A DNA stretch of 64,000 nt from Flavihumibacter sp. ZG627. Its GTDB lineage: Bacteria > Bacteroidota > Bacteroidia > Chitinophagales > Chitinophagaceae. Positions 8,142-16,469 of this stretch are shown here, in pieces. A model generated the notes under the pieces. The model had not been told where the DNA came from. It saw nothing but the letters and a program-made list of their open reading frames with translations, and ran no database searches. A program made the position numbers and the translations under genes. The DNA is taken from assembly GCF_000814325.1 (NCBI RefSeq), contig NZ_JPHF01000001.1:310001-374000 (forward strand), in the 5' to 3' direction. The first letter of the stretch is position 1. Each line of letters starts with the position of its first letter.

Positions 8142-8185
8142 ACAACCCATCTGACGCCTGTCAGGACAGGCGTCAGATGGGTTGT
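8142..8185. terminator. Bidirectional hairpin terminator, 21-bp perfect stem
   Basis: A perfect inverted repeat with 21-bp arms (8142-8162 and 8165-8185) and an AG loop fills the gap between the convergent permease and TonB-receptor genes, reaching the receptor's stop codon. Its CTGACGCCTGTC/GACAGGCGTCAG core resembles the dispersed GTCTGAC/GTCAGAC palindromes. A T-rich tract is weak on both sides, so termination is inferred from position and stem strength. Confidence 0.75.
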
Positions 8186-10995
8186 TAAAACTTAAAGCCC
8201 AACCGCACAAATCCCCTGCGTCCATTAGCGCCCATCTGCACAGCATCCCAGGGACCGCCGGTTTCATTGTTGAATGCCCACCATTTTGCTCCCGGAGCAA
8301 AACTCATATCGGGATGGGTGTTGAAAATATTGTCCACGCCCCAGTAGAGCCCGAAATTCTTGCTGAGCTGGTAACTCATATAAATGTCGGCAACAGCTTT
8401 CCCGCTATACACATACTGATCGCGCACCGGGCGGCCATCATCGTCGGCCGGAACATATGCATAGAGATCACCACGATTGAAAGGGGGATTGAAATCTTCT
8501 GCCGTCCCATCCCCATATCCCAGCAAAGTCTGCTTACCGAAATAAGTGATGCGACTACCAATACCGAACTTCGCCCAGTTATGTTCCAACACCAGCCCGA
8601 ACTTACTGTTAGGCGCAGAAGCTAAAATGAACGCCTGCTCACGATCGGTAAGAAAAGTTGCACGCAGTTCAGGTGTTCCGCTGAGTTTGCCGGGAACATT
8701 CACCTGGTCAATGGTCATATCCTGAATATTTCCCGTCAGCAAGGCCTTTATACTCCTCGATCCAAAACTCTTATTATATTCCAGCACCACATCAATGCCT
8801 TTGTTGGTAGTATTCACCGCGTTCGCAAAGAACTGCGCCAGCGCAACATCCAGGCGGATCATCTCTGCCCGAAGGGCCGGGTCAATGCCTTCATCATCAG
8901 CACTGAATTGTCCGCTGAGCACCACCCTGTCTTTTACCTGAACCCAATAGCCATCAATAGTGAGCGATAATGCAGATCCCAGTTTCGCGGTAAATCCAAG
9001 TGAGGCATTCAGCGAATTCTCTTCCTTCAACTCCGGAATACCCGCAGCACGCGTCACCTCCGAATAGTTGGGAGCGATCTTCACTTCCTTGATCTCGGTT
9101 CCCTGCACCGTGGTGAAGGTGGAAGAGAAGTTCATCTGTTGCAATGATGGCGCGCGGAATCCCGTGCTGAAAGAACCCCTGATATTCACGGCCGGACTCA
9201 CCTTATACCTCGATGCCAGTTTGAAATTTATGGTCTCGCCAAAATCGCTGTAGTTCTCAAAACGGGCGGCCAAGCCTACCAGCCATTTGGTGCTGATATC
9301 GAATTCTGCATCCGCAAAAACACCTACTACCGATCTTGTCGCATTCACCTCATCCGCAGGCTGGTAGCCCGGAAAACCCTGCGCACCGCCCGCCTTTTCA
9401 CCCGTAGGATCGTAGTTGCGATAGGATGCTTCCTCCCCGGCAAATATCTTATAGCGCTCGCGACGATATTCCGCTCCAAAAGAGAGGTTCATGCCCGCCG
9501 CCACATCGTTAAAGGCACGCGTGAAATCAAGATTGGCAGTATTCTGACGGAAATTAAATCCGCCATCATCAAACTTCGTTTGTCCCGCACCGAGAGAAGC
9601 ATTAAAAGTGCGGTCGCCATAGAAATGAAAATCATTCATACCGAAACTATTACTCAAATCCCAGTTCCAGGAACCCGCCATCCCACGTAATCCCGCAGCA
9701 ACACTGGCATCCTTGATCTTCGTTTGTATATGAGGGTTAAAATAGGTTTCACCATCGGATGTTTCCTTCATGATGCCATCCACAAAAATCATATCCCCAT
9801 TTTCGTCGGTAGGAAAACGATCGGGCCGGGCCGACCAGTTCCTGGTAAACGCATAGGCATCGGAAGCCTTGGCATTATAGCCACCCAAACTGTAGAAAGT
9901 TGCATTGCCCAGGGCCTTGGGTACTTCCGCATTGTAAAAAATTCCGCCCCCCAGCATCGAGCCATCCCCATGCGCGCGGCGATAAATATTGGTGGGAAGC
10001 CAGTCCTTGGCGAACTCTTCGGTAACCAGTGTTTGACGGAATGTTTTCCCGGTGGCCAGAAAGTTGCCGGTAAAATTGATAAAGCCATTATCCTTCAGCG
10101 CAACACCATAATTAAGATTGGCATTAAAAGCATTACCGTCGATCTTTCCCTTATAAACATATTGTCCGAGATCGGGTTTCTGCGCGGGATTGAATTCATC
10201 ATCATAGTAGGCCGACCAGCCTGCATTACCCGTCAGCTCGCCGGTAGATTTTTTCAGCACCAGGTTGATTACACCGGCAATGGCATCGGAACCATACTGA
10301 GCAGAGGCGCCGTCCCGCAATATCTCCACGCGTTCAATAGCATTGATGGGAAAAGCACTGAGATCGGTCCCTGAGTTACCCCTGCCGCGGGCGCCAAATA
10401 CTGCAACAAAAGCAGTCTGGTGGCGGCGCTTACCGTTCACCAGAACCAGTGTCTGGTCCGGACCGAGACCCCGCAATGTTGCCAGGTCAATATGGTCGGC
10501 ACCATCGCTACCGCTCTGTTTGTTATAGTTGAAGGAGGGCGCCGAATAATTAATGATGGAAGTCAGGTCCATTCTCGCCGTAGGCAACGATACTTGTCCA
10601 ACATTCACCACATCCACCGGCACCGGTGTTTCGATCTTCACTCTGCCAGCGCGCCGGGTGCCTACCAGCACTACGCCGCTGAGGTCGGTAATGGTTGGTT
10701 CCAGCGAAATACTCAGGGATGTTTCATTACCCACGGTCACCGTCAGCGGAGCGTAGCCGATCATCGTGATATCCAGCACATCTTTGGGGGATGCCGTTAC
10801 GCTGAACTGGCCGGCCTCGTTGGTGGAAGTCCCTGCCCTGGTGGCCCGCACTTTCACCGACACGCCGGGCAACGGGGCACCCGATTTGCTATCGGTAATT
10901 GTACCGCTAATGACGGTTTGGGAAAAAACGGGGAAGCTGAGCAGGCATAATAATGCCATGAAGCTGTTATACAGCAGTAGTCTGGTTGGTTTCAT
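8185..10995 (-). CDS. TonB-dependent outer-membrane receptor
   Basis: Outer-membrane active transporter of 936 residues. A signal peptide (residues 1-25, ending FSQ) is followed by a CarboxypepD_reg-like domain (about 27-110: ISGTITDSKSGAPLPGVSV). Then comes a plug (about 115-250, with NGKRRHQTA and ERVEILRDGASAQYGSDAIAGVINLVLK) and a beta-barrel ending in Phe (VRLGFKF), the usual assembly signal. No SusD-like partner is adjacent, so this is a stand-alone receptor, possibly for a siderophore, vitamin or peptide; the ligand is unknown. It is convergent with the permease and divergent from the kinase-RapZ gene. Confidence 0.93.
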   Translation of the reverse strand: MKPTRLLLYNSFMALLCLLSFPVFSQTVISGTITDSKSGAPLPGVSVKVRATRAGTSTNEAGQFSVTASPKDVLDITMIGYAPLTVTVGNETSLSISLEPTITDLSGVVLVGTRRAGRVKIETPVPVDVVNVGQVSLPTARMDLTSIINYSAPSFNYNKQSGSDGADHIDLATLRGLGPDQTLVLVNGKRRHQTAFVAVFGARGRGNSGTDLSAFPINAIERVEILRDGASAQYGSDAIAGVINLVLKKSTGELTGNAGWSAYYDDEFNPAQKPDLGQYVYKGKIDGNAFNANLNYGVALKDNGFINFTGNFLATGKTFRQTLVTEEFAKDWLPTNIYRRAHGDGSMLGGGIFYNAEVPKALGNATFYSLGGYNAKASDAYAFTRNWSARPDRFPTDENGDMIFVDGIMKETSDGETYFNPHIQTKIKDASVAAGLRGMAGSWNWDLSNSFGMNDFHFYGDRTFNASLGAGQTKFDDGGFNFRQNTANLDFTRAFNDVAAGMNLSFGAEYRRERYKIFAGEEASYRNYDPTGEKAGGAQGFPGYQPADEVNATRSVVGVFADAEFDISTKWLVGLAARFENYSDFGETINFKLASRYKVSPAVNIRGSFSTGFRAPSLQQMNFSSTFTTVQGTEIKEVKIAPNYSEVTRAAGIPELKEENSLNASLGFTAKLGSALSLTIDGYWVQVKDRVVLSGQFSADDEGIDPALRAEMIRLDVALAQFFANAVNTTNKGIDVVLEYNKSFGSRSIKALLTGNIQDMTIDQVNVPGKLSGTPELRATFLTDREQAFILASAPNSKFGLVLEHNWAKFGIGSRITYFGKQTLLGYGDGTAEDFNPPFNRGDLYAYVPADDDGRPVRDQYVYSGKAVADIYMSYQLSKNFGLYWGVDNIFNTHPDMSFAPGAKWWAFNNETGGPWDAVQMGANGRRGFVRLGFKF

Positions 10996-11062
10996 GCAGT
11001 TGGGTGGTTTTAGTGAATTTACAGAAAATCAGGTAAAAGCCATTAAGGGGCCGCCTTTCCCT

Positions 11063-11070
11063 TATATTTG
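11063..11070 (+). promoter_or_regulatory. Bacteroidota-type -7 box (TATATTTG)
   Basis: TATATTTG matches the TAnnTTTG -7 consensus of Bacteroidota sigma-ABfr promoters, 11 bp before the ATG at 11082. No clean TTG -33 box is visible at the expected spacing (TTA at about 11043). It would give a very short leader. Confidence 0.45.
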
Positions 11071-11081
11071 ACGCCACTTAT

Positions 11082-12632
11082 ATGGAAAGAATAATTGAAC
11101 ATGTAGCAGCGCTCTGGCGAAATTATACCGGTACCGAGGCCGCGGAGATCACCAAGTTACCGCAGAGCGGTAGTGATCGCCTGTATTTCAGGATCCACGC
11201 ACGCGCGGCTAATGCCAGCGCCACAGGCAACGGAATCACCGCGACCCCACCCGCAATAGTAACCGACCCCGGTCCCGCCTATAACGGCATCTCCTCCTGC
11301 AAGCATTCCTGCATTGCAACCTATAATAACAACCTGCGCGAAAACCAGACCTTTCTTTCCTTTACCGAATCGCTTCGTTCTGCCGGATGTCCCGTGGCCA
11401 ATGTGGTAGCGGTTAACGATGCGGGTGATACTTACCTGCAGGAAGATTTTGGCGATACCTCCCTCCTCAACCTGCTGGAACAGCAGGGATATAGCGCCGA
11501 GGTATATGCGCTTTTCCAGGAGAGCCTTTCTAAACTGGCGCACCTGCAGGTTCGGGGAGGTGCGCAGATCAATTATGAAATGTGTCTTACCGCGCATGAA
11601 TTCGGCAAGCAGGCCATACTAAGTGATCTCTTATACTTTAAATATTATTTTCTCGATACGCTGAAGTTTCCGTACGACAAGCAGGCTTTGCTCAACGATT
11701 TCGAAGCGCTGAGTACCTACCTCACGCATACGGAGAACAAGCATTTCATGTTCCGCGATTTCCAGAGCCGGAATATCATGGTTACCAATGATGGCCAGGT
11801 CCATTTCATCGATTACCAGGGAGGCATGCGGGGAGCATTGCAATATGATGTGGCTTCCCTGCTCTGGCAGGCGAGGGCCGAGCTTCCGGAAGATTGGAAG
11901 AACAGTCTGCTGGAATATTATATAGGGGAGGTGTCGCAGCATTTGCCGCATCCGCTGGATCCGGCACTTTTCACGGCGCAGTACAATGGGTATGTATTGA
12001 TCAGGTTACTGCAGGTGTTGGGAGCTTATGGCTTCCGCGGATTTTTTCAGCGCAAGGCGCAGTTCCTTTCGAGTATTCCGCTGGCGCTGAAGAACCTGGC
12101 GGCTTTTACCGATAGCCGGCGTATGGGCATTGCCGTTCCCGAGTTCGACAAATGTCTGCAGTATTGCACCAGTGATGAGGTGATGGCAAAGTTTGAGCCG
12201 CTCCGCGCCGATGAGTCCACGCCGCTGGTGGTGCGGATCCATTCATTCTCTTATAAAAAAGGTATTCCTCCTGATCCAACTGAAAACGGGGGGGGATTTG
12301 TGTTCGATTGTCGGGGAATTCTTAATCCGGGAAGGATCGCCGAGTACAAAACTCAAACCGGCCGCGACAAAGCTGTTCGTGATTACCTGGAGCAGCGGAC
12401 CGTGATGCCTGATTACCTCAATTCGGTTTTCGATCTCGTGGATATTACGGTCACCGATTATATTAAAAGGGGATTTGAGAGTCTGCAGGTGAATTTCGGT
12501 TGTACCGGCGGACAGCACCGTTCTGTTTATGCTGCCGAGGCGCTAGCGCGTCATCTGAAAAATAAGTTCGGTGTCCGAATCGAGTTGCGGCACCTGATGC
12601 AGGAAGAAAAAAATTGGATCAACACTGGTTAG
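11082..12632 (+). CDS. AmgK-like sugar kinase fused to RapZ C-terminal domain
   Basis: Two-domain protein of 516 residues. Residues 1-345 are an aminoglycoside-phosphotransferase-type kinase: catalytic FRDFQSRN (Asp226, Asn231) and metal-binding IDYQ (Asp244). Residues 382-510 match the C-terminal domain of RapZ, including GFVFDCRGI..P, TGRDK and the GCTGGQHRS loop (473-481). In E. coli that domain binds GlcN6P and the sRNA GlmZ. Next to a MurU-like gene, the kinase fits N-acetylmuramate/N-acetylglucosamine anomeric kinase (AmgK) of the peptidoglycan-recycling bypass. The RapZ part may sense an amino-sugar phosphate (inference). Residues 41-75, Ala/Thr/Gly/Pro-rich, look like an insertion in the nucleotide-binding lobe. 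Confidence 0.85.
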   Translation: MERIIEHVAALWRNYTGTEAAEITKLPQSGSDRLYFRIHARAANASATGNGITATPPAIVTDPGPAYNGISSCKHSCIATYNNNLRENQTFLSFTESLRSAGCPVANVVAVNDAGDTYLQEDFGDTSLLNLLEQQGYSAEVYALFQESLSKLAHLQVRGGAQINYEMCLTAHEFGKQAILSDLLYFKYYFLDTLKFPYDKQALLNDFEALSTYLTHTENKHFMFRDFQSRNIMVTNDGQVHFIDYQGGMRGALQYDVASLLWQARAELPEDWKNSLLEYYIGEVSQHLPHPLDPALFTAQYNGYVLIRLLQVLGAYGFRGFFQRKAQFLSSIPLALKNLAAFTDSRRMGIAVPEFDKCLQYCTSDEVMAKFEPLRADESTPLVVRIHSFSYKKGIPPDPTENGGGFVFDCRGILNPGRIAEYKTQTGRDKAVRDYLEQRTVMPDYLNSVFDLVDITVTDYIKRGFESLQVNFGCTGGQHRSVYAAEALARHLKNKFGVRIELRHLMQEEKNWINTG

Positions 12633-12643
12633 GGTCCCCAAAT

Positions 12644-12711
12644 CTTACCTCTTACCTCTAACCTCTTACCTTAAATCTTACCTCTTAAATCTTAAATCTT
12701 AAATCTTAAAT
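12644..12711. repeat. Heptanucleotide array CTTACCT/CTTAAAT ending in a start codon
   Basis: Nine copies of a 7-mer, CTTACCT (one CTAACCT variant) shifting to CTTAAAT, with one 5-bp interruption (TAAAT at 12672-12676). The last copy supplies the A and T of the ATG at 12710-12712. The array therefore fills the whole leader of the nucleotidyltransferase gene, including where a ribosome-binding site would be. Copy-number change would alter the spacing between upstream signals and the start. It belongs to the same family as 11-71. Confidence 0.85.
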
Positions 12712-13453
12712 GAAAGGGATGCTTTTTTCCGCCGGCCTCGGCACGCGTTTCAAACCCTGGACCGACAAGCATCCCAAGGCATTGGCGATGGTGAATGGAA
12801 AGAGTTTACTGCAGCGCAATATTGAATATTTCCAGCGATTTGGGATTACCGAGGTGGTGGTGAATGTGCATCATTTTGCTGACCAGGTGATAGAGGCGTT
12901 GGATCGTTCGGGGGGATGGGGGTCTAAGATCATTATCAGCGATGAGCGTGAAGAACTGCTGGAAACTGGCGGCGGACTTCTAAAGGCGCGACCGTTTTTG
13001 GAAAGCCCTGCCGCAAATTCCGAACTCTTTGTAACCATCAACGCCGATATCCTCACCGACCTTGATCTCAATAAACTGATCGCCTTTCATAAGGAGCAGG
13101 AAGCGCTCGTAAGTTTTGGCGTAACCGACCGGCTCACTTCCCGCAACTTTTTATTTGATGCGGAAAATCGTTTACGCGGCTGGGTTAATACAGCAACTGG
13201 TCAGTACCGCTGGCCTTCCGGTGCCGCACCCGCAAACATTTCCGCTCTTGTTCAAAAAGCTTATAGTTGCGTAGTCGTATTTGATCCGCGCATATTCGGA
13301 CTCATGCGACATACAGGAAAATTCTCCATTGTTGATACGTACCTCGATCTCGCAAACGATCACCGTATCATGGGTTATGATCATAGTGGCGACCGTCTCG
13401 TGGATGTGGGCAAACCGGAAAGCGTTGCACTCGCAGAAGCTATGTTCCCCTGA
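12710..13453 (+). CDS. MurU-like sugar-1-phosphate nucleotidyltransferase
   Basis: 247-residue nucleotidyltransferase with the N-terminal signature LFSAGLGTRFKPWTDKHPKAL (positions 5-25). TINADILTD (the metal-binding Asp) sits near 112, and a C-terminal region carries DYDHSGDRLVDVGKPES-type residues. Size and motifs match MurU/GlmU-N-type enzymes. Directly behind an AmgK-like kinase it most likely makes UDP-MurNAc from MurNAc-1-phosphate, completing the recycling bypass that avoids de novo GlcNAc-to-MurNAc steps. Mannose-1-phosphate or glucose-1-phosphate transferase activity is the alternative. Its leader is a heptamer repeat array. Confidence 0.85.
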   Translation: MKGMLFSAGLGTRFKPWTDKHPKALAMVNGKSLLQRNIEYFQRFGITEVVVNVHHFADQVIEALDRSGGWGSKIIISDEREELLETGGGLLKARPFLESPAANSELFVTINADILTDLDLNKLIAFHKEQEALVSFGVTDRLTSRNFLFDAENRLRGWVNTATGQYRWPSGAAPANISALVQKAYSCVVVFDPRIFGLMRHTGKFSIVDTYLDLANDHRIMGYDHSGDRLVDVGKPESVALAEAMFP

Positions 13454-13559
13454 TATTTTCAATAGCTAGCAACCCCTGAATCCCGGAACCGCGGAACTCC
13501 GCAACCCACGAATTATCCATTAATTCAAATACCCTAACTTTAATCCGGGCCCAAACGAT

Positions 13560-16352
13560 ATGACGAAACTGCTCGCCAATAATAAAAAGTGGATGCTGCT
13601 TGCATTGCTCGCCATCCTCATCGCCAGTGCCGGCTTCATAAGCTTCGGCAGCAACAATGAAGTTGATTATAGCGCCGATGTAAAACCTATACTGAATAAG
13701 AAATGCATCTCCTGTCACGGCGGCGTGCAGGCAAAATCCGGATTCAGCCTTCTCTTCCGCGAAGACGCACTCGCGAAAACAGAATCGGGAAAACCCGCCA
13801 TCGTTCCGGGTGATCCATCCGCCAGCGAGATGATCCGTCGCATCACCCACGACGACCCCGAAGAAAGAATGCCCTACCAGCACGAACCCCTTTCAAAAGA
13901 AGAGATCCGCATCCTCAAAAACTGGATCAAACAGGGCGCTAAATGGGGCGATCACTGGGCTTACCTGCCCGTGCAAAAACAAATTGTTCCGGAAGCGGCG
14001 GATTTGGAGATCGACGCATTCATTCGCGCCAAACTTGAAGAACAAGACCTCAAACCTTCCGCCCCGGCAGATAAACCAACCATCCTCCGGCGCGTGAGCC
14101 TCGACCTCATCGGCATATATCCCGAAGATCATATCAGCAAAAAATTCCTGCAAAGTGACGGCAGCCAGCAAGCCTACCAGGCACTCGTTGACAGCCTTCT
14201 CGCATCGCCCCGCTTCGGCGAAAGATGGGCATCCGTATGGCTTGACCTCGCCCGTTACGCCGACACAAAAGGTTATGAATCCGACGGCCATCGCGATATA
14301 TGGCCATACCGCGACTGGGTGATCCGCGCCTTTAATAACGACATGCCTTACGACCAATTCCTTACCGAGCAAATGGCGGGCGACCTTCTTCCATCACCCA
14401 CAAAAGATCAATATATCGCCACCGCCTTCCACCGCAACTCCATGACCAACGATGAAGGCGGAACCGATAACGAAGAATTCCGCATCGCCGCAGTAATGGA
14501 TCGCGTCAACACAACCTGGGAAGCAACCATGGGAACCACCTTCAGCTGCGTGCAATGCCATAGCCATCCCTACGATCCCTTCCGCCATGATGAGTACTAT
14601 AAATTTGTTGCCTATTTCAATAATACCCGCGATGAAGACGTGCCGGGAGAATATCCATGGCTAAGGCAACTGGAGACCAAACAGGAGGAGCAGCTGGAGA
14701 ATATTTTAGCGTGGATAAGGGAAGGTGAAAAGGTCGCTGATGCAGCAGCAGTGGAAAGAATGCTCCGCTTCTACCAACCCGCCATCAACTCCACAACAGC
14801 AGAATGTATAAAGAACGCCGTCATTGGCGGTAACAACTATGCGCTTCTCGTACGCAATAACGCCATCGCAAAATTCAAAAGCGTTGACCTCAGCGACGCG
14901 GAAACCATGACCTGGCAGTTTTACTCCAATAAAAAAGGCGGCGTCCTCACCGTTAGGATCGATTCAGCCAACGGCCCCATTGTAGTAAGGGAAAAAGTGC
15001 CGGCTAATGAGAAATGGCAGTTTGCTGAGTTTGCGGTCGCGTTGGAGGCAGGAGAGATGGAGGGATGGAGAGATGGAAGGAAAACCGGTGCAGGCAAGAA
15101 ACTCAGCGTGCACGATATCTTTGTCTCCTACGACAACCCGAGCCTACCCAAAACATTCAACGACGGAGCCGACTTCGCCATAGTCTTCAACTGGATTGCC
15201 TTCACCCCGGCATTCCCCGGAAAAGGCAGGGAAGGATATGAGTCCAACAAGAAACTCTACCGCGATCTGCTCACCGCCTATGTTCCCGGTACCCCAATAC
15301 TGCTCGAGAACCCCGCTAACCTGCATCGCACCACCAACCTCTTCGAACGCGGAAACCGCATGACCCCCGGCAAGGAGGTTCAACCCGCAGTACCTAATTC
15401 CCTCCAGATCAAAGGACTCGAAAACCTGCCACCCAACCGCCTCGGCATGGCAAAATGGATGACCGACAAACGCCATCCCTTGGTATCTCGAACCATCGTG
15501 AACCGGCTCTGGGAGCAACTCTTCGGCAGCGGCATCGTGGAGACTCTTGAAGACATGGGAACCCAGGGTATAGCACCCACCCACCGCGAACTGCTCGACC
15601 ACCTCTCCTGGAAACTCATGCACCAATACAACTGGAGCCTCAAAAGCTTGCTCAGAGAAATGGTTATGAGCGCCACCTACCGCCAGCAATCCCGCTTTGG
15701 GAAAGATGAGGGCGACCCCTTTAATAAATTCTATTCGCGCGGACCACGCACCCGACTAAGCGCAGAACAGATCCGCGACCAGCACCTCTTCGTGAGCGGC
15801 CTCATCGACACAACCATGTTCGGCAAAGGCGTAATGCCCTGGCAGCCCGACGGTATCTGGCTGAGTCCATATAACGGTGCCCGCTGGGAGAAAAGCAGCG
15901 GTGGCGACCAATACCGTCGCGCCATCTACACCTACTGGAAAAGAACATCGCCTTACCCGAGCCTGATAAGCTTCGACGCAGCACAGCGGGTGGTCTGCAA
16001 TGCAAGGCGCATCCCCACAAACACCCCTCTGCAGGCCCTGGTGACGCTGAACGACAGCGCCTATGTAGATATGAGCCGCCATTTCGCCCGCCGAATGCAA
16101 CAGTCCGGCGGCGGGACCCAGCAACAGATCGGCACCGGCTACCAATGGCTCACCTTCAAGCCCCTGCCAGCAGAGAAAGCAAAACTTATGATGGACCTAT
16201 ATGATAAATCACTCCGCACATTCCGCGCCGACCCGCAGGCCACCTGCGAAATGGTAGGGATCGACGACGAGTTCAATAACCCTGGCGCCGCCGCTCTGGT
16301 GGTGGTAGCCGGCGCCATGATGAACCTCGACGAAGTGATTATGAAAAACTGA
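13560..16352 (+). CDS. Planctomycete-type DUF1549/DUF1553 cytochrome protein
   Basis: 930 residues. An N-terminal hydrophobic segment (11-30) anchors or exports it. A PSCyt1 heme motif CISCH (Cys49, Cys52, His53) follows in DVKPILNKKCISCHGG. DUF1549 (PSCyt2) spans about 155-355 with RRVSLDLIG.YP and GERWASVWLDLARYADTKGYE. An intervening region at about 440-560 resembles a carbohydrate-binding or concanavalin-like domain. DUF1553 (PSD1) spans about 620-900 with HPLVSRTIVNRLWEQLFG and TPLQALVTLND. The family is abundant in Planctomycetes and Verrucomicrobia and is paired with DUF1501 proteins, as here; biochemical role is not established, and redox modification of a polysaccharide or sugar is inferred. 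A short purine-rich tandem repeat is translated at about 15050-15082. Confidence 0.9.
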   Translation: MTKLLANNKKWMLLALLAILIASAGFISFGSNNEVDYSADVKPILNKKCISCHGGVQAKSGFSLLFREDALAKTESGKPAIVPGDPSASEMIRRITHDDPEERMPYQHEPLSKEEIRILKNWIKQGAKWGDHWAYLPVQKQIVPEAADLEIDAFIRAKLEEQDLKPSAPADKPTILRRVSLDLIGIYPEDHISKKFLQSDGSQQAYQALVDSLLASPRFGERWASVWLDLARYADTKGYESDGHRDIWPYRDWVIRAFNNDMPYDQFLTEQMAGDLLPSPTKDQYIATAFHRNSMTNDEGGTDNEEFRIAAVMDRVNTTWEATMGTTFSCVQCHSHPYDPFRHDEYYKFVAYFNNTRDEDVPGEYPWLRQLETKQEEQLENILAWIREGEKVADAAAVERMLRFYQPAINSTTAECIKNAVIGGNNYALLVRNNAIAKFKSVDLSDAETMTWQFYSNKKGGVLTVRIDSANGPIVVREKVPANEKWQFAEFAVALEAGEMEGWRDGRKTGAGKKLSVHDIFVSYDNPSLPKTFNDGADFAIVFNWIAFTPAFPGKGREGYESNKKLYRDLLTAYVPGTPILLENPANLHRTTNLFERGNRMTPGKEVQPAVPNSLQIKGLENLPPNRLGMAKWMTDKRHPLVSRTIVNRLWEQLFGSGIVETLEDMGTQGIAPTHRELLDHLSWKLMHQYNWSLKSLLREMVMSATYRQQSRFGKDEGDPFNKFYSRGPRTRLSAEQIRDQHLFVSGLIDTTMFGKGVMPWQPDGIWLSPYNGARWEKSSGGDQYRRAIYTYWKRTSPYPSLISFDAAQRVVCNARRIPTNTPLQALVTLNDSAYVDMSRHFARRMQQSGGGTQQQIGTGYQWLTFKPLPAEKAKLMMDLYDKSLRTFRADPQATCEMVGIDDEFNNPGAAALVVVAGAMMNLDEVIMKN

Positions 16353-16378
16353 TCCAAAGGGGAGGGCCCCGCGCCCTG

Positions 16379-16448
16379 CGTCTGACATGCGTCAGACGGC
16401 TCCGAAGAGCGAAGATGGAAACCAACCCCGTCTGACGTGTGTCAGACG
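16379..16448. repeat. Two tandem CGTCTGAC...GTCAGACG palindromes
   Basis: Two copies of CGTCTGAC-N4-GTCAGACG, at 16379-16398 and 16429-16448, each with perfect 8-bp arms. They lie between the DUF1553 and DUF1501 genes and are separated by 30 bp that starts GGCTCCGAAGAG. That flank resembles the CTTGGCTCCAAAG that follows the copy at 23360. They belong to the dispersed palindrome family and end 21 bp before the next ATG. Confidence 0.8.
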
Positions 16449-16469
16449 CATAAAAACGAAAAATTAATA

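Noticed and set aside
8142-8185. Calling the 21-bp hairpin an attachment site or small RNA
   Set aside because: Its position between convergent genes touching both stop codons is explained well enough by termination; no integrase is near.
16437-16469. GTG start for the DUF1501 gene inside the palindromic repeat
   Set aside because: The extra 11 residues are repeat-encoded and precede a normal ATG with a Tat signal at suitable distance.
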